The notes under the pieces were generated by a model. That model was not told the origin of the DNA, searched no databases, and saw only the letters and a list, made by a program, of their open reading frames with translations. A stretch of DNA of 64,000 nucleotides. Origin: Streptomyces sp. R28 (lineage in GTDB: Bacteria > Actinomycetota > Actinomycetes > Streptomycetales > Streptomycetaceae). The stretch lies in the NCBI RefSeq assembly GCF_041052385.1, contig NZ_CP163439.1, forward strand, positions 8,297,001 through 8,361,000. Reading direction: 5' to 3'. Made by a program: the position numbers and the translations under genes. This document shows, piece by piece, positions 26,853 to 36,214 of the stretch; position 1 is the first letter of the stretch; every line of letters begins with the position of its first letter.

Positions 26853-27965
26853 GTGAACACGCGTATGCGTCGTGCCGCCGTCGCCGTTGCCGCTGGTGCG
26901 ATGGCCGTCTCGCTGGCTGCCTGTGGCAGCGCCGAGGAAGCCGGTGGAAACAACGACTCCACCGCCTCCGCCGCCAAGGGCGATGACATCAAGGTCGGTC
27001 TCCTGCTCCCGGAGAACCAGACCGCGCGCTACGAGAAGTTCGACCGGCCTCTGATCGAGAAGAAGATCAAGGAGCTGACGAACGGCAAGGCGACGATCGA
27101 CTACAACAACGCCAAGCAGGACGCCAACCTGCAGGCGCAGCAGGTCGACACCATGATCACCAACAAGGTGGACGTCCTGATCCTGGACGCGGTCGACGCC
27201 AAGGCGATCAAGAACTCCGTCCAGAAGGCCGTGGATCAGGGCATCAAGGTCGTCGCCTACGACCGCCTGGCCGAGGGCCCGATCAGCGGTTACACCTCGT
27301 TCGACAACGAGGAGGTCGGCAGGACCCAGGGCGAGGCCCTGCTGAAGGCCCTGGGTGACAAGGCCACCAAGGACTCCAAGATCGTCATGATCAACGGCTC
27401 GGTCACCGACCCGAACGCCGCCCAGTTCAAGAAGGGCGCCCACTCCGCCCTCGACGGCAAGGTCACCATCGCCAAGGAGTACGACACCAAGGAGTGGAAG
27501 CCGGAGAACGCCAACTCCGAGATGGAGGCGGCGATCTCGGCGGTCGGCAAGAACGACATCGCCGGCGTCTACTCCGCGAACGACGGCATGGCCGGCGGTA
27601 TCATCACCGCCCTCAACGCCGCCGGCATCAAGGTCCCGGTCACCGGCCAGGACGCCGAGCTCGCCGCCGTGCAGCGCATCGTCGCCGGTGACCAGTACAT
27701 GAGCGTCTTCAAGTCGTACCCGCAGGAGGCCAACGCCGTCGCCGAGATGGCCGTCGCGCTGGCCAAGGGCGAGAAGCTGGACTCCATCGCCAAGGACAAG
27801 GTCTCCAGTGGCAGCGCGAAGGACGTCCCGTCCGCGCTGATCCCGGTCGTGTCGCTGACCACGGACAACATCAACGACACGGTCATCAAGGAGGGCTTCT
27901 ACACGGTCCCCGAGATCTGCACGGCGAAGTACAAGAGCGCCTGCGACAAGATCGGCCTCAGCTAA
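26853..27965 (+). CDS. xylF: Xylose ABC importer binding lipoprotein XylF
   Basis: Periplasmic-binding-protein type I (CUT2) lipoprotein of 370 aa for xylose. The signal ends in lipobox LAAC at about residue 24. The two Rossmann-like lobes show the family pattern VGLLLPENQTARYEKFDRP and a VYSANDGMAGG segment; Asn and Asp residues in the last segment contact sugar in relatives. Start is GTG 26853 after GGGAGG. It precedes xylG and xylH with a stable hairpin between, a common arrangement that raises binding-protein mRNA over that of the membrane components. Confidence 0.92.
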   Translation: MNTRMRRAAVAVAAGAMAVSLAACGSAEEAGGNNDSTASAAKGDDIKVGLLLPENQTARYEKFDRPLIEKKIKELTNGKATIDYNNAKQDANLQAQQVDTMITNKVDVLILDAVDAKAIKNSVQKAVDQGIKVVAYDRLAEGPISGYTSFDNEEVGRTQGEALLKALGDKATKDSKIVMINGSVTDPNAAQFKKGAHSALDGKVTIAKEYDTKEWKPENANSEMEAAISAVGKNDIAGVYSANDGMAGGIITALNAAGIKVPVTGQDAELAAVQRIVAGDQYMSVFKSYPQEANAVAEMAVALAKGEKLDSIAKDKVSSGSAKDVPSALIPVVSLTTDNINDTVIKEGFYTVPEICTAKYKSACDKIGLS

Positions 27966-28031
27966 GCAGCATCAGGTCCCTTTCCAGGTGCGGGAATTCG
28001 TCCTTGAATCTCCGCACGGGACATGACTCCT

Positions 28032-28081
28032 CCGGCGCCCCGCGCATACGTCAGCCCCGCAAGCTCGGTGCGGGGCGCCGG
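28032..28081. terminator. Intercistronic hairpin between xylF and xylG
   Basis: Perfect 12-bp arms CCGGCGCCCCGC (28032-28043) and GCGGGGCGCCGG (28070-28081) around a 26-base loop. It may be an attenuating terminator or an mRNA-stabilising stem for the xylF message. Confidence 0.65.
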
Positions 28082-28170
28082 ACGGAATCCCGCGGGTATC
28101 CCCCGCCCACCCACCCTGCATTCTCTGCACAACCCTTCCGCCGGGTCAGGCGGCGAAGGAGATGGTTCAC

Positions 28171-28953
28171 GTGTCCGCTACGCCCGTGCTGGCGTTGCGC
28201 GGGGTCTCCAAGCGATTCGGTGCCGTCCAGGCGCTCACCGATGTAGAGCTTGAGGTCCACGGCGGTGAAGTGGTCGCCCTGGTGGGCGACAACGGCGCCG
28301 GAAAGTCCACGCTGGTCAAGACGATCGCCGGCGTGCACCCCATCGATGAGGGCGTCATCGAATGGGAGGGCAAGGCCGTTTCGATCAACCGGCCGCACGA
28401 CGCCCAGAGCCTGGGCATCGCGACGGTCTACCAGGACCTCGCGCTGTGCGACAACATCGATGTCGTCGGCAACCTGTATCTGGGCCGTGAGGTCCGCAAA
28501 TGGGGTGTGCTCGACGAGGTCGAGATGGAGCGCCGCTCACGCGAGCTGCTCCAGACCCTGTCGATCCGCATCCCCAGCGTGCGCATCCCGATCGCCTCGC
28601 TCTCCGGCGGTCAGCGCCAGACCGTGGCCATCGCGCGCTCCATGCTCGGCGAGCCCAAGCTGGTCATCCTCGACGAGCCCACCGCCGCCCTCGGTGTCGA
28701 GCAGACCGCGCAGGTCCTCGACCTGGTCGAGCGGCTGCGCGAGCGGGGCCACGCGGTCATCCTCATCAGCCACAACATGGCCGATGTGAAGGCCGTCGCC
28801 GACAAGGTCGCCGTGCTGCGCCTCGGCCGCAACAACGGCGTCTTCGAGGTCAAGACGACCTCGCAGGAGGAGATCATCTCCGCCATCACCGGCGCCACCG
28901 ACAACGCCGTGACCCGCCGTGCGGCGCGCACGACCGGGGAGGTTTCCAAGTGA
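28171..28953 (+). CDS. xylG: Xylose ABC importer ATPase XylG, single nucleotide-binding domain
   Basis: ATP-binding subunit of 260 aa with Walker A GDNGAGKST, Q-loop in YQDLALCD, signature LSGGQRQ, Walker B LVILDEP, and the switch His in LISHNM. Enteric XylG has two fused ATPase domains (~500 aa); this one has a single domain, as in other short CUT2 ATPases, and presumably works as a homodimer. GTG 28171 lies nine bases after AAGGAG; ATG 28162 directly abuts that site and is less likely. It is coupled to xylH by a GTGA overlap. Confidence 0.92.
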   Translation: MSATPVLALRGVSKRFGAVQALTDVELEVHGGEVVALVGDNGAGKSTLVKTIAGVHPIDEGVIEWEGKAVSINRPHDAQSLGIATVYQDLALCDNIDVVGNLYLGREVRKWGVLDEVEMERRSRELLQTLSIRIPSVRIPIASLSGGQRQTVAIARSMLGEPKLVILDEPTAALGVEQTAQVLDLVERLRERGHAVILISHNMADVKAVADKVAVLRLGRNNGVFEVKTTSQEEIISAITGATDNAVTRRAARTTGEVSK

Positions 28954-30242
28954 GCATCGAAAAGACCTCCGCGACGGCTCAGGACCACGATGTCGTCAAC
29001 ACCGAGGCCGCCGCGGCCGCGGTGACCGCGGTCGACCCGCGCCTGCTGGTGCAGGAGCAGGGCCTGGCCGGTTACATCGGCGAGTTCAAGCGCAAGATGA
29101 AGGCCGGTGAGCTGGGCTCCCTGCCGGTCGTCCTCGGCCTGGTCGCCATCTGCGTCATCTTCCAGAGCCTGAACTCCGCCTTCCTGTCCGCGCAGAACAT
29201 CAGCGACATCACCGTCACGATGGTCGGCACGGGCATGATCTCCGTCGGCATCGTCTTCGTGCTGCTGCTCGGCGAGATCGACCTGTCCGTCGGCTCGGTC
29301 AGCGGCGCGTCCAGCGCCATCGCGGCCGTCCTCGCGGTCAACCAGGGCTGGCCCGAGTGGGCGGCCGTGCTCTTCGCCGTCGCGGCGGGTGTCGTCATCG
29401 GCGCGGCGCACGGCTTCTTCTTCGCGGTGCTGGGCGCGCCGGCCTTCGCCGTCACGCTGGCCGGTCTGCTCTTCTGGCTCGGCTTCATGCTCCAGACGCT
29501 GGGCGAGAACGGCACGATCAACCTCGACAGCGACGGCCTGATCGGCAAGCTGACGACGTACTTCTTCACGGATGTCGCGGCGGCGTACGGCCTGGCGGCC
29601 GCGATGACCGCGGTGTTCTTCATCACCTCGTTGCTGAGCAACCGCCGCCGTGACGCCGCGGGGATTCCGTCCCGGCCGCTGAGCGACACCATCCTGCGGA
29701 CGGTGCTGCTGGGCGTGGTCTCCTTCGCCGCGGCGATCATGTACAACCAGTACAAGGGCCTGCCGCTGGCCACGGTGATCTTCCTGGTGTTCCTGGTCGG
29801 CACGGACTTCCTGCTGCGGCGTACCTCGTACGGCCGGAAGATCTTCGCGCTCGGTGGCAGCGTCGAGGCGTCGCGTCGTGCGGGTATCAACGTCACCGCG
29901 GTGCGGATCTCCGTGTTCGCGATCTCGGGCGGGTTCGCGGCGATCGGTGGTCTGTTCCTGGCCTCGAAGATCGCGTCCGCCAACCAGAGTGCCGGCACGG
30001 GTGACCTGCTGATGAACGCCATCGCCGCGGCCGTCATCGGTGGCACGTCCCTGTTCGGCGGTCGCGGGCGTACGTGGAACGCGCTGCTCGGTGTGCTGGT
30101 GATCGTCTCGATCCAGTACGGGCTCCAGCTGGAGTCCATCGCCGAGCCGGTGAAGTACATGATCACCGCGGGTGTGCTGCTGACCACGGTGGTCATCGAC
30201 TCCATCACCCGTAAGACGCAGAAGACCGCGGGGCGCGCGTAG
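28950..30242 (+). CDS. xylH: Xylose ABC importer permease XylH
   Basis: CUT2-type permease of 430 aa. A polar N terminus of about 55 residues is followed by roughly ten to eleven hydrophobic helices. The LLLGEIDLSVGSVSG stretch is the hallmark of BPD_transp_2 (RbsC/XylH) permeases, and the segment near IAAAVIGGTSLFGGRG is likewise conserved. It completes XylFGH, the main xylose importer of Streptomyces. The GTG overlaps the xylG stop. Confidence 0.93.
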   Translation: MSIEKTSATAQDHDVVNTEAAAAAVTAVDPRLLVQEQGLAGYIGEFKRKMKAGELGSLPVVLGLVAICVIFQSLNSAFLSAQNISDITVTMVGTGMISVGIVFVLLLGEIDLSVGSVSGASSAIAAVLAVNQGWPEWAAVLFAVAAGVVIGAAHGFFFAVLGAPAFAVTLAGLLFWLGFMLQTLGENGTINLDSDGLIGKLTTYFFTDVAAAYGLAAAMTAVFFITSLLSNRRRDAAGIPSRPLSDTILRTVLLGVVSFAAAIMYNQYKGLPLATVIFLVFLVGTDFLLRRTSYGRKIFALGGSVEASRRAGINVTAVRISVFAISGGFAAIGGLFLASKIASANQSAGTGDLLMNAIAAAVIGGTSLFGGRGRTWNALLGVLVIVSIQYGLQLESIAEPVKYMITAGVLLTTVVIDSITRKTQKTAGRA

Positions 30243-30300
30243 CGCGGAACGCAGTAGCGCCGTAGGGGCGTGGGTGAGCTGGCGGGTGCCGGTCCGTTGG

Positions 30301-30336
30301 GGCTGGTCGCGCAGTTCCCCGCGCCCCTTCGCGGCG
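30301..30336. repeat. Streptomyces dispersed intergenic repeat, copy 1
   Basis: A 36-base block beginning GGCTGGTCGCGCAGTTCCCC and continuing GCGCCCC. This short element recurs, from memory, between genes in many Streptomyces genomes. Diverged copies occur here at 48901-48957 and 59675-59760. It lies between xylH and dxs. Confidence 0.6.
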
Positions 30337-30473
30337 TTGTAGTACAGGGCGTTGATGGGTAGAGCCGAATGCGTGATGTACGACTCCCGGGCCGGGAACC
30401 TTCCGCCTGAGCGGAACATTAGACTCGACAAGCCCGGCAACAGCTCGAACAGCTCTACTGCAAGGAGGCACGG

Positions 30474-32402
30474 GTGCCGCTGCTGACCCGCATCACGGGA
30501 CCGCGCGATCTGGACCGGCTCAGCCCTGAGCAGCTGGACCAGCTGGCAGAGGAGATCCGGACCTTCCTCGTCGAAGCGGTGTCCAAGACCGGCGGCCACC
30601 TCGGCCCCAACCTCGGTGTGGTGGAGCTGACCATCGCCCTGCACCGGGTCTTCGACTCGCCCAAGGACAAGGTGCTCTGGGACACCGGCCACCAGTCCTA
30701 CGTCCACAAGCTGCTCACCGGCCGCCAGGACTTCAGCAAGCTGAAGATGAAGGGCGGCCTGTCCGGCTACCCCTCGCAGGCCGAGTCCGAGCACGACGTC
30801 ATCGAGAACTCGCACGCCTCGACCGTCCTCGGCTGGGCCGACGGCCTCGCCAAAGCCAACCAGCTACGCAAACGCGGCGACCATGTCGTCGCCGTCATCG
30901 GTGACGGCGCGCTGACCGGCGGTATGGCCTGGGAGGCGCTGAACAACATCGCCGAGGCCAAGGACCGCCCGCTCGTCATCGTCGTCAACGACAACGAGCG
31001 GTCGTACGCGCCCACCATCGGCGGTCTCGCGAACCACCTGGCGACGCTGCGCACGACCGACGGCTACGAGCGCTTCCTCACCCGCACCAAGGAGATCCTC
31101 GACCGCACCCCGGTCGTCGGCAAGCCGCTCTACGAGACCCTGCACGGCGCCAAGAAGGGGCTCAAGGACTTCATCGCGCCCCAGGGCATGTTCGAGGACC
31201 TCGGCCTGAAGTACGTCGGCCCCATCGACGGGCACGACATCGAGGCCCTGGAGTCGGCCCTCGCGCGCGCCAAGCGGTTCGGCGGGCCGGTCATCGTGCA
31301 CTGCCTCACCGAGAAGGGCCGCGGCTACCAGCCCGCCCTCCAGGACGAGGCCGACCGCTTCCACGGCATCGGCCCCATCCACCCCGACACGGGCCTGCCG
31401 ATCAAGGCCTCGGGTGCCGACTGGACCTCCGTCTTCGGCGACGAGATGGTGCGGCTCGGCAAGGAGCGCGAGGACATCGTCGCGATCACCGCGGCCATGC
31501 TGCAGCCGGTCGGCCTGAAGAAGTTCGCGGACGCCTTCCCGGACCGGATCTACGACGTCGGCATCGCCGAGCAGCACGCCGCCGTGTCGGCCGCGGGTCT
31601 GGCGACGGGCGGTGTCCACCCCGTCTTCGCCGTCTACGCCACCTTCCTCAACCGCGCCTTCGACCAGGTCCTCATGGACGTGGCGCTGCACAAGTGCGGT
31701 GTCACCTTCGTGCTCGACCGGGCCGGCGTCACCGGCACCGACGGCGCCTCCCACAACGGCATGTGGGACATGTCGATCCTCCAGGTCGTGCCCGGCCTGC
31801 GGCTGGCCGCCCCGCGCGACGCCGACCAGGTGCGGGCGCAGCTGCGCGAGGCCGTCGAGGTCAAGGACGCCCCGACCGTGGTCCGCTTCTCCAAGGGCGC
31901 CGTCGGCCCCGCCGTCGCCGCCGTCGGCCGCGTCGGCGGCATGGACGTACTGCGCGAGCCCGGCACCGACACCCCCGACGTGCTGCTGGTCTCCGTGGGC
32001 GCCCTCGCCCCCATGTGCCTGGAGATCGCCGGCCTGCTCGACAAGCAGGGCATCTCCACCACCGTCGTCGACCCGCGCTGGGTCAAGCCCGTCGACGAGG
32101 CCATGGCCCCGCTCGCCGAGCGGCACCGCGTGGTCGTCACCGTCGAGGACAACTCCCGCGTCGGTGGCGTCGGCTCGGCGATCGCGCAGGCCCTGCGGGA
32201 CGCGGGTGTCGACGTCCCGCTGCGTGACTTCGGCATCCCGCCGCGCTTCCTCGACCACGCCTCCCGCGCCGAGGTGATGGCCGAGATCGGGCTCACCGCC
32301 CCCGACATCGCCCGCCAGGTGACCGGGCTGGTCTCCAAGCTGGACGGCCGGTTCGACCGCACGGCGGCCGAGGTCGACTCGGTGGAGCCCGCGCGCGACT
32401 GA
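30474..32402 (+). CDS. dxs: 1-deoxy-D-xylulose-5-phosphate synthase
   Basis: First enzyme of the MEP isoprenoid pathway: thiamine-diphosphate-dependent condensation of pyruvate with glyceraldehyde 3-phosphate; also feeds thiamine and pyridoxal synthesis. The protein has 642 aa, the usual length. Visible are the early catalytic His in GHQSYVHKLL, the ThDP motif GDGALTGGMAWEALNN (about residues 144-160), the transketolase pyrimidine domain with DVGIAEQHAAV, and the C-terminal domain with VVTVEDNSRVGGVGSA. GTG 30474 follows AAGGAGG. It appears monocistronic, ending at the terminator 32419-32464. Confidence 0.97.
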   Translation: MPLLTRITGPRDLDRLSPEQLDQLAEEIRTFLVEAVSKTGGHLGPNLGVVELTIALHRVFDSPKDKVLWDTGHQSYVHKLLTGRQDFSKLKMKGGLSGYPSQAESEHDVIENSHASTVLGWADGLAKANQLRKRGDHVVAVIGDGALTGGMAWEALNNIAEAKDRPLVIVVNDNERSYAPTIGGLANHLATLRTTDGYERFLTRTKEILDRTPVVGKPLYETLHGAKKGLKDFIAPQGMFEDLGLKYVGPIDGHDIEALESALARAKRFGGPVIVHCLTEKGRGYQPALQDEADRFHGIGPIHPDTGLPIKASGADWTSVFGDEMVRLGKEREDIVAITAAMLQPVGLKKFADAFPDRIYDVGIAEQHAAVSAAGLATGGVHPVFAVYATFLNRAFDQVLMDVALHKCGVTFVLDRAGVTGTDGASHNGMWDMSILQVVPGLRLAAPRDADQVRAQLREAVEVKDAPTVVRFSKGAVGPAVAAVGRVGGMDVLREPGTDTPDVLLVSVGALAPMCLEIAGLLDKQGISTTVVDPRWVKPVDEAMAPLAERHRVVVTVEDNSRVGGVGSAIAQALRDAGVDVPLRDFGIPPRFLDHASRAEVMAEIGLTAPDIARQVTGLVSKLDGRFDRTAAEVDSVEPARD

Positions 32403-32418
32403 CATCTTCATGCGGCCG

Positions 32419-32464
32419 GATGGGCCGGTTTCTCCACCCGTGACGGTGGCGAAACCGGCCCATC
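32419..32464. terminator. Terminator after dxs
   Basis: Perfect 14-bp arms GATGGGCCGGTTTC (32419-32432) and GAAACCGGCCCATC (32451-32464), continued by an inner CCACC/GGTGG stem; 17 bases after the dxs stop. Confidence 0.9.
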
Positions 32465-32547
32465 TGTGTGAATCCGTCCGCGCCGGGGCATGCGTACCAC
32501 GCCCCCTCTCGATCATGTCGAGGACGACAAGCGTGGGAGGTAAACCC

Positions 32548-34071
32548 GTGAGCAGCAGTCTCTTCCGGACGAAGAGAGTCGAGCAGTCCATTCTCGACAC
32601 CGAGGAGCCAGAGCACGCGCTCAAGAAGTCCTTGTCCGCGCTGGATCTGACCGTCTTCGGTGTCGGTGTCATCATCGGCACCGGCATCTTCGTCCTGACC
32701 GGTACGGTCGCCAAGAACAACGCCGGACCCGCGGTGGCCCTGGCGTTCGTCGCGTCCGGCGTCGCCTGTGCGCTGGCCGCGCTCTGTTATGCCGAATTCG
32801 CCTCCACGGTCCCGGTCGCCGGGTCCGCCTACACGTTCTCGTACGCCTCCCTCGGCGAACTGCCCGCCTGGATCATCGGCTGGGACCTGGTCTTGGAGTT
32901 CGCGCTCGGCACGGCGGTGGTGGCCGTCGGCTGGTCCGGCTACATCCAGTCGCTCATGGACAACGCGGGCTGGGAGATGCCCGCGGCCCTGGGCAGCAGA
33001 GAGGGCGCCGACACCTTCGGCTTCGACATCCTCGCCGCCGCGCTCGTCCTCGTCCTCACCTGCATCCTCGTGGTCGGCATGAAGCTGTCGGCGCGGATCA
33101 CCACCCTGGTCGTGGCCATCAAGGTGACCGTCGTCCTCGTCGTGATCATCGCGGGCGCGTTCCTCATCGACGGCAACAACTACGACCCCTTCATCCCGAA
33201 GCAGAAGGCCGTGGAGGCGGGGGAGAGTCTCCAGGCGCCACTGATCCAGCTGATGTTCGGCTGGGCGCCCTCCAACTTCGGCGTGATGGGCATCTTCACC
33301 GCCGCCTCGGTCGTGTTCTTCGCCTTCATCGGCTTCGACGTCGTGGCCACCGCCGCCGAGGAGACCAAGAACCCGCAGCGCGACATGCCGCGCGGCATCC
33401 TCGGCTCCCTCCTCATCTGCACCACGCTGTACGTCGCCGTGTCGATCGTCGTCACCGGCATGCAGCACTACAGCAAGCTGTCCGTGGACGCCCCGCTCGC
33501 CGACGCCTTCAAGGCCACCGGGCATCCCTGGTACGCGGGCTTCATCAGCTTCGGCGCCGCCATCGGCCTGACGACCGTGTGCATGATCCTGCTCCTCGGC
33601 CAGACGCGTGTCTTCTTCGCGATGAGCCGCGACGGACTGCTGCCCCGCTTCTTCTCCCACGTCCACCCGCGGTTCAAGACCCCGCACCGGCCGACCATCC
33701 TGCTCGGCGTGATCATCGCGGTCCTCGCCGGCTTCACCCCCCTGACCGAACTCGCCGCCCTGGTGAACATCGGCACCCTGTTCGCGTTCGTGGTCGTGGC
33801 CATCGGCGTGATCATCCTCCGCAGGACCCGCCCCGACCTGCACCGGGCCTTCCGCACCCCGTGGGTGCCGGTCATCCCGATCCTGTCGGTGTGCGCCTCG
33901 CTGTGGCTGATGATCAACCTGCCTGCCGAGACATGGGTGCGGTTCGCCATCTGGATGGTGGTCGGGTTCGTCGTGTACTTCCTCTACGGCCGCTCCCACA
34001 GCCGCCTCGGACTGCGCGAGGAGACGGCCGTCGGCGACGTCGCGAAGCCGCCGAGAGGAGACACCCCGTAG
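32548..34071 (+). CDS. APC-superfamily amino-acid permease
   Basis: Amino-acid transporter of 507 aa, probably proton-coupled, with 12 or more predicted transmembrane helices. The first carries the substrate-backbone motif GVGVIIGTGIFVLTG, typical of the cationic amino acid transporter/YfnA branch of the APC family; FAFIGFDVVATAAEETKNPQ is the conserved helix-6 region. GTG 32548 follows GGGAGG by seven bases; upstream in-frame starts would overlap the dxs terminator. Substrate cannot be fixed from sequence. A UUCG-loop hairpin at 34111-34152 follows. Confidence 0.92.
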   Translation: MSSSLFRTKRVEQSILDTEEPEHALKKSLSALDLTVFGVGVIIGTGIFVLTGTVAKNNAGPAVALAFVASGVACALAALCYAEFASTVPVAGSAYTFSYASLGELPAWIIGWDLVLEFALGTAVVAVGWSGYIQSLMDNAGWEMPAALGSREGADTFGFDILAAALVLVLTCILVVGMKLSARITTLVVAIKVTVVLVVIIAGAFLIDGNNYDPFIPKQKAVEAGESLQAPLIQLMFGWAPSNFGVMGIFTAASVVFFAFIGFDVVATAAEETKNPQRDMPRGILGSLLICTTLYVAVSIVVTGMQHYSKLSVDAPLADAFKATGHPWYAGFISFGAAIGLTTVCMILLLGQTRVFFAMSRDGLLPRFFSHVHPRFKTPHRPTILLGVIIAVLAGFTPLTELAALVNIGTLFAFVVVAIGVIILRRTRPDLHRAFRTPWVPVIPILSVCASLWLMINLPAETWVRFAIWMVVGFVVYFLYGRSHSRLGLREETAVGDVAKPPRGDTP

Positions 34072-34110
34072 GCGAAACCAGCGGGTGACGCGTGGTCAAC
34101 CCGCTGCTCA

Positions 34111-34152
34111 CCGGCCCCGTATGTCCTGCTTCGGCAGGGACTGCGGGGCCGG
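34111..34152. terminator. UUCG-loop terminator after the permease
   Basis: CCGGCCCCG (34111-34119) pairs with CGGGGCCGG (34144-34152), and an inner stem closes on a very stable C(TTCG)G tetraloop at 34129-34134. It ends 14 bases before the next start codon. Confidence 0.85.
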
Positions 34153-34166
34153 ATAGCGTTCACCCC

Positions 34167-35750
34167 ATGCTCGCCGAGCTCCTCGCACCGCCACGCTCCG
34201 TGTCCGAACCGAGCGCGGAACGCGGCTACTGGAGACGACTGCTGCCCACCCTGACCCTGCTGGCCTGCGTCACCCGCGCCCCCTCCTTCACCCGCCCGCT
34301 GTGGAACCCCGACGAGGGCTATCTCGCCGTACAGGCACGGTTGCTCGCGCAGGGCGGGGAGCTCTACGACACGGTCGTCGACCGCAAGCCGCCGCTGGTG
34401 CCGTGGCTGTACCAGGCCGCGTTCGCGGTGGCCGGGTCCGGATCGCTCACGTCGGTGCGGGTCCTGGCGGTCGCGGCCCAGCTGCTGACCGCCGTGCTGC
34501 TGGCCTCGCTGGCCCGCCGTCGCTGGGGCGATACGGCGGGTGGGACGGCCGGAGTGCTGTATCTGCTGGTCTCGGTCGGGCTCAACCCGGAGGACGCCCA
34601 GGCCGCGACCTTCGAGGTGTTCATGCTGCCCTGCACGGCGGCGGCGATGTGGTGCGCGGACCGGCGCCGGTGGGGTGCGGCGGGCCTGGCGGTCGCGGGC
34701 GCCTTCCTCGCCAAACAGACCGGCGGGGCGGTGCTGGTGCCGGTGATGTGGCTGTGCGTGTCGGCCAGGGGGTGTCCGCTGGAGCAGGTCGGCTGCAGGA
34801 AACGGATCCTCGCGGCCAGGCCGAGCCGGGGGCGATGGGGGAGCGTGCAACTGCGAGCCCGCGACGCCGGCCTCATCCAGCAGGCACCCTCCAGGGAGGT
34901 CCGGGCCGGGCGACTGGCGCGGTTGGGCGCCGGGGTGGTGGTGCCGGTGCTGGGCGTGGCCGCGGTGACCGACCCGGCGGGGTTCCTGTTCTGGACGGTC
35001 ACGGGGTCGGGGGCGTACGCCTCCTTCACCGGCTCCGAGATCCACGTCCTCGCACGGGGGCTGACGAACGCGGCGATCCTGACGCTGGCGTGCGCCGGAC
35101 TGATCCCGCCGGTGCTACGAGTCCTGCGGCTGGCCCGCACGGGCGCCGCGGACCTGTGGATGTGGGCGGCCGCGTCGGCCGGCGCGGTCATGCTCGGCTT
35201 CCACTTCTTCGGCCACTACTACCTCCAACTCCTCCCGCCCCTCACCCTGTTGGCGACGGCCGCGCTGCAGATCCTGCCGCGCGAGCGGATGACCCACGCG
35301 GTCCTGACCTCGGCCTGCTGCTGCGCTCTGTTCCTCACCTGGGGGCTGCTCGCGCCCCGCCCCGAGCTCGACCACGCGACGAGGCTGGCGGACGAGGTGG
35401 CGATCCGGACCGAGCCGCAGGATCGGGTCCTCGTCTGGGGCATACACCCCGAGACCTACTGGCTGGCCGACCGCAGACCCGCGAGCCGTTACCTGACGGC
35501 GGGGCTCCTGACCAACTACAGCGGCGGACGCGACGGCCCACAGGTCGGCGAGCGGTACGCGGTTGACGGGGCGTGGGCGGTCTTCGACGAGGAGATGACC
35601 GAGCGGGCGCCGACGCTGGTCGTCGACGACTCGCGGGGGAAGCCGTACGGACCCCAGAGGGTGCCCGGTCTGCGGCGGCTGCTGTCGGCGCGGTACGAGG
35701 AGGCGGGGGTGGTGGACGGGGCGGTGCTGTACGTACGGAACCGCACCTAG
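34167..35750 (+). CDS. GT39/ArnT-like membrane glycosyltransferase
   Basis: Polytopic protein of 527 aa with about 9-11 hydrophobic helices. Before the first full repeat is an acidic loop (RPLWNPDEGYLAVQARLLAQGGELYDTVVDRKPPL), which contains the DE pair typical of the catalytic extracytoplasmic loop of GT-C enzymes that use polyprenyl-phosphate sugars. Relatives are annotated as family 39 glycosyltransferases. A basic, low-hydrophobicity insertion (nucleotides about 34770-34910) interrupts the helices. I start at ATG 34167; earlier codons would lie inside the terminator. Acceptor unknown. Confidence 0.8.
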   Translation: MLAELLAPPRSVSEPSAERGYWRRLLPTLTLLACVTRAPSFTRPLWNPDEGYLAVQARLLAQGGELYDTVVDRKPPLVPWLYQAAFAVAGSGSLTSVRVLAVAAQLLTAVLLASLARRRWGDTAGGTAGVLYLLVSVGLNPEDAQAATFEVFMLPCTAAAMWCADRRRWGAAGLAVAGAFLAKQTGGAVLVPVMWLCVSARGCPLEQVGCRKRILAARPSRGRWGSVQLRARDAGLIQQAPSREVRAGRLARLGAGVVVPVLGVAAVTDPAGFLFWTVTGSGAYASFTGSEIHVLARGLTNAAILTLACAGLIPPVLRVLRLARTGAADLWMWAAASAGAVMLGFHFFGHYYLQLLPPLTLLATAALQILPRERMTHAVLTSACCCALFLTWGLLAPRPELDHATRLADEVAIRTEPQDRVLVWGIHPETYWLADRRPASRYLTAGLLTNYSGGRDGPQVGERYAVDGAWAVFDEEMTERAPTLVVDDSRGKPYGPQRVPGLRRLLSARYEEAGVVDGAVLYVRNRT

Positions 35751-35823
35751 TCAGGGAGCCCCCGTACCTGGCCGACGTACGGCAGCCGCCTTCGGCCGTA
35801 CCGTACGGCCCGGCTTGGATCGG

Positions 35824-36195
35824 CTATGGCCGTACCGTACGCGGCCCCGCCACCTCCGCGCCCAACTCCGTCACCCTCCGGCGCAGTTCCCGGTCCGCGG
35901 TCACCACCAGACAGGGCCGCCCACTCGCCCGCGCGACGAGCTCGACCATGTGATCGTCCCCGCTCCCGGCGGCGGACTCCACCCGCACGCCCGGCACGGT
36001 CTCCACGCCGCGAGCGGCCCCCTCCACCACGAGCACGATCTCGACCGGCCCCGCATGCCCCGGCACCCCGTCAGCAGCCAGCCGGTCCCGCAACCGCTCC
36101 GCGGCCCCCCGCCGATCCCGCCACCAGCCGTCGGGCACCGACCCGACGACATTCGCGGCGTCCACGATCACGAGCAGGGGGTCGTCCTCAGTCAT
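35824..36195 (-). CDS. Small NYN/PIN-like protein
   Basis: A 123-aa protein with an early acidic motif (LLVIVDAANVVGS), a central Asp pair (GSGDDHMVEL) and a late CLVVTADRELRRRV motif. These are the conserved acidic positions of NYN/PIN-like (YacP-type) ribonucleases. Cytosolic, no extra domains. RNA cleavage is likely from the fold but the target is unknown. It lies 19 bases downstream of the dehydrogenase gene on the same strand and is probably cotranscribed with it. Confidence 0.75.
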   Translation of the reverse strand: MTEDDPLLVIVDAANVVGSVPDGWWRDRRGAAERLRDRLAADGVPGHAGPVEIVLVVEGAARGVETVPGVRVESAAGSGDDHMVELVARASGRPCLVVTADRELRRRVTELGAEVAGPRTVRP

Positions 36196-36214
36196 GGGGC
36201 AAGGGTCGCACGGC

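Noticed and set aside
28611..32720. Very long open frames on the minus strand opposite xylH and dxs (600-700 codons)
   Set aside because: They mirror the sense genes, as is common when third positions are nearly all G or C. No ribosome sites, no recognisable domains, and compositions rich in His, Gly, Arg and Glu with no structural pattern.
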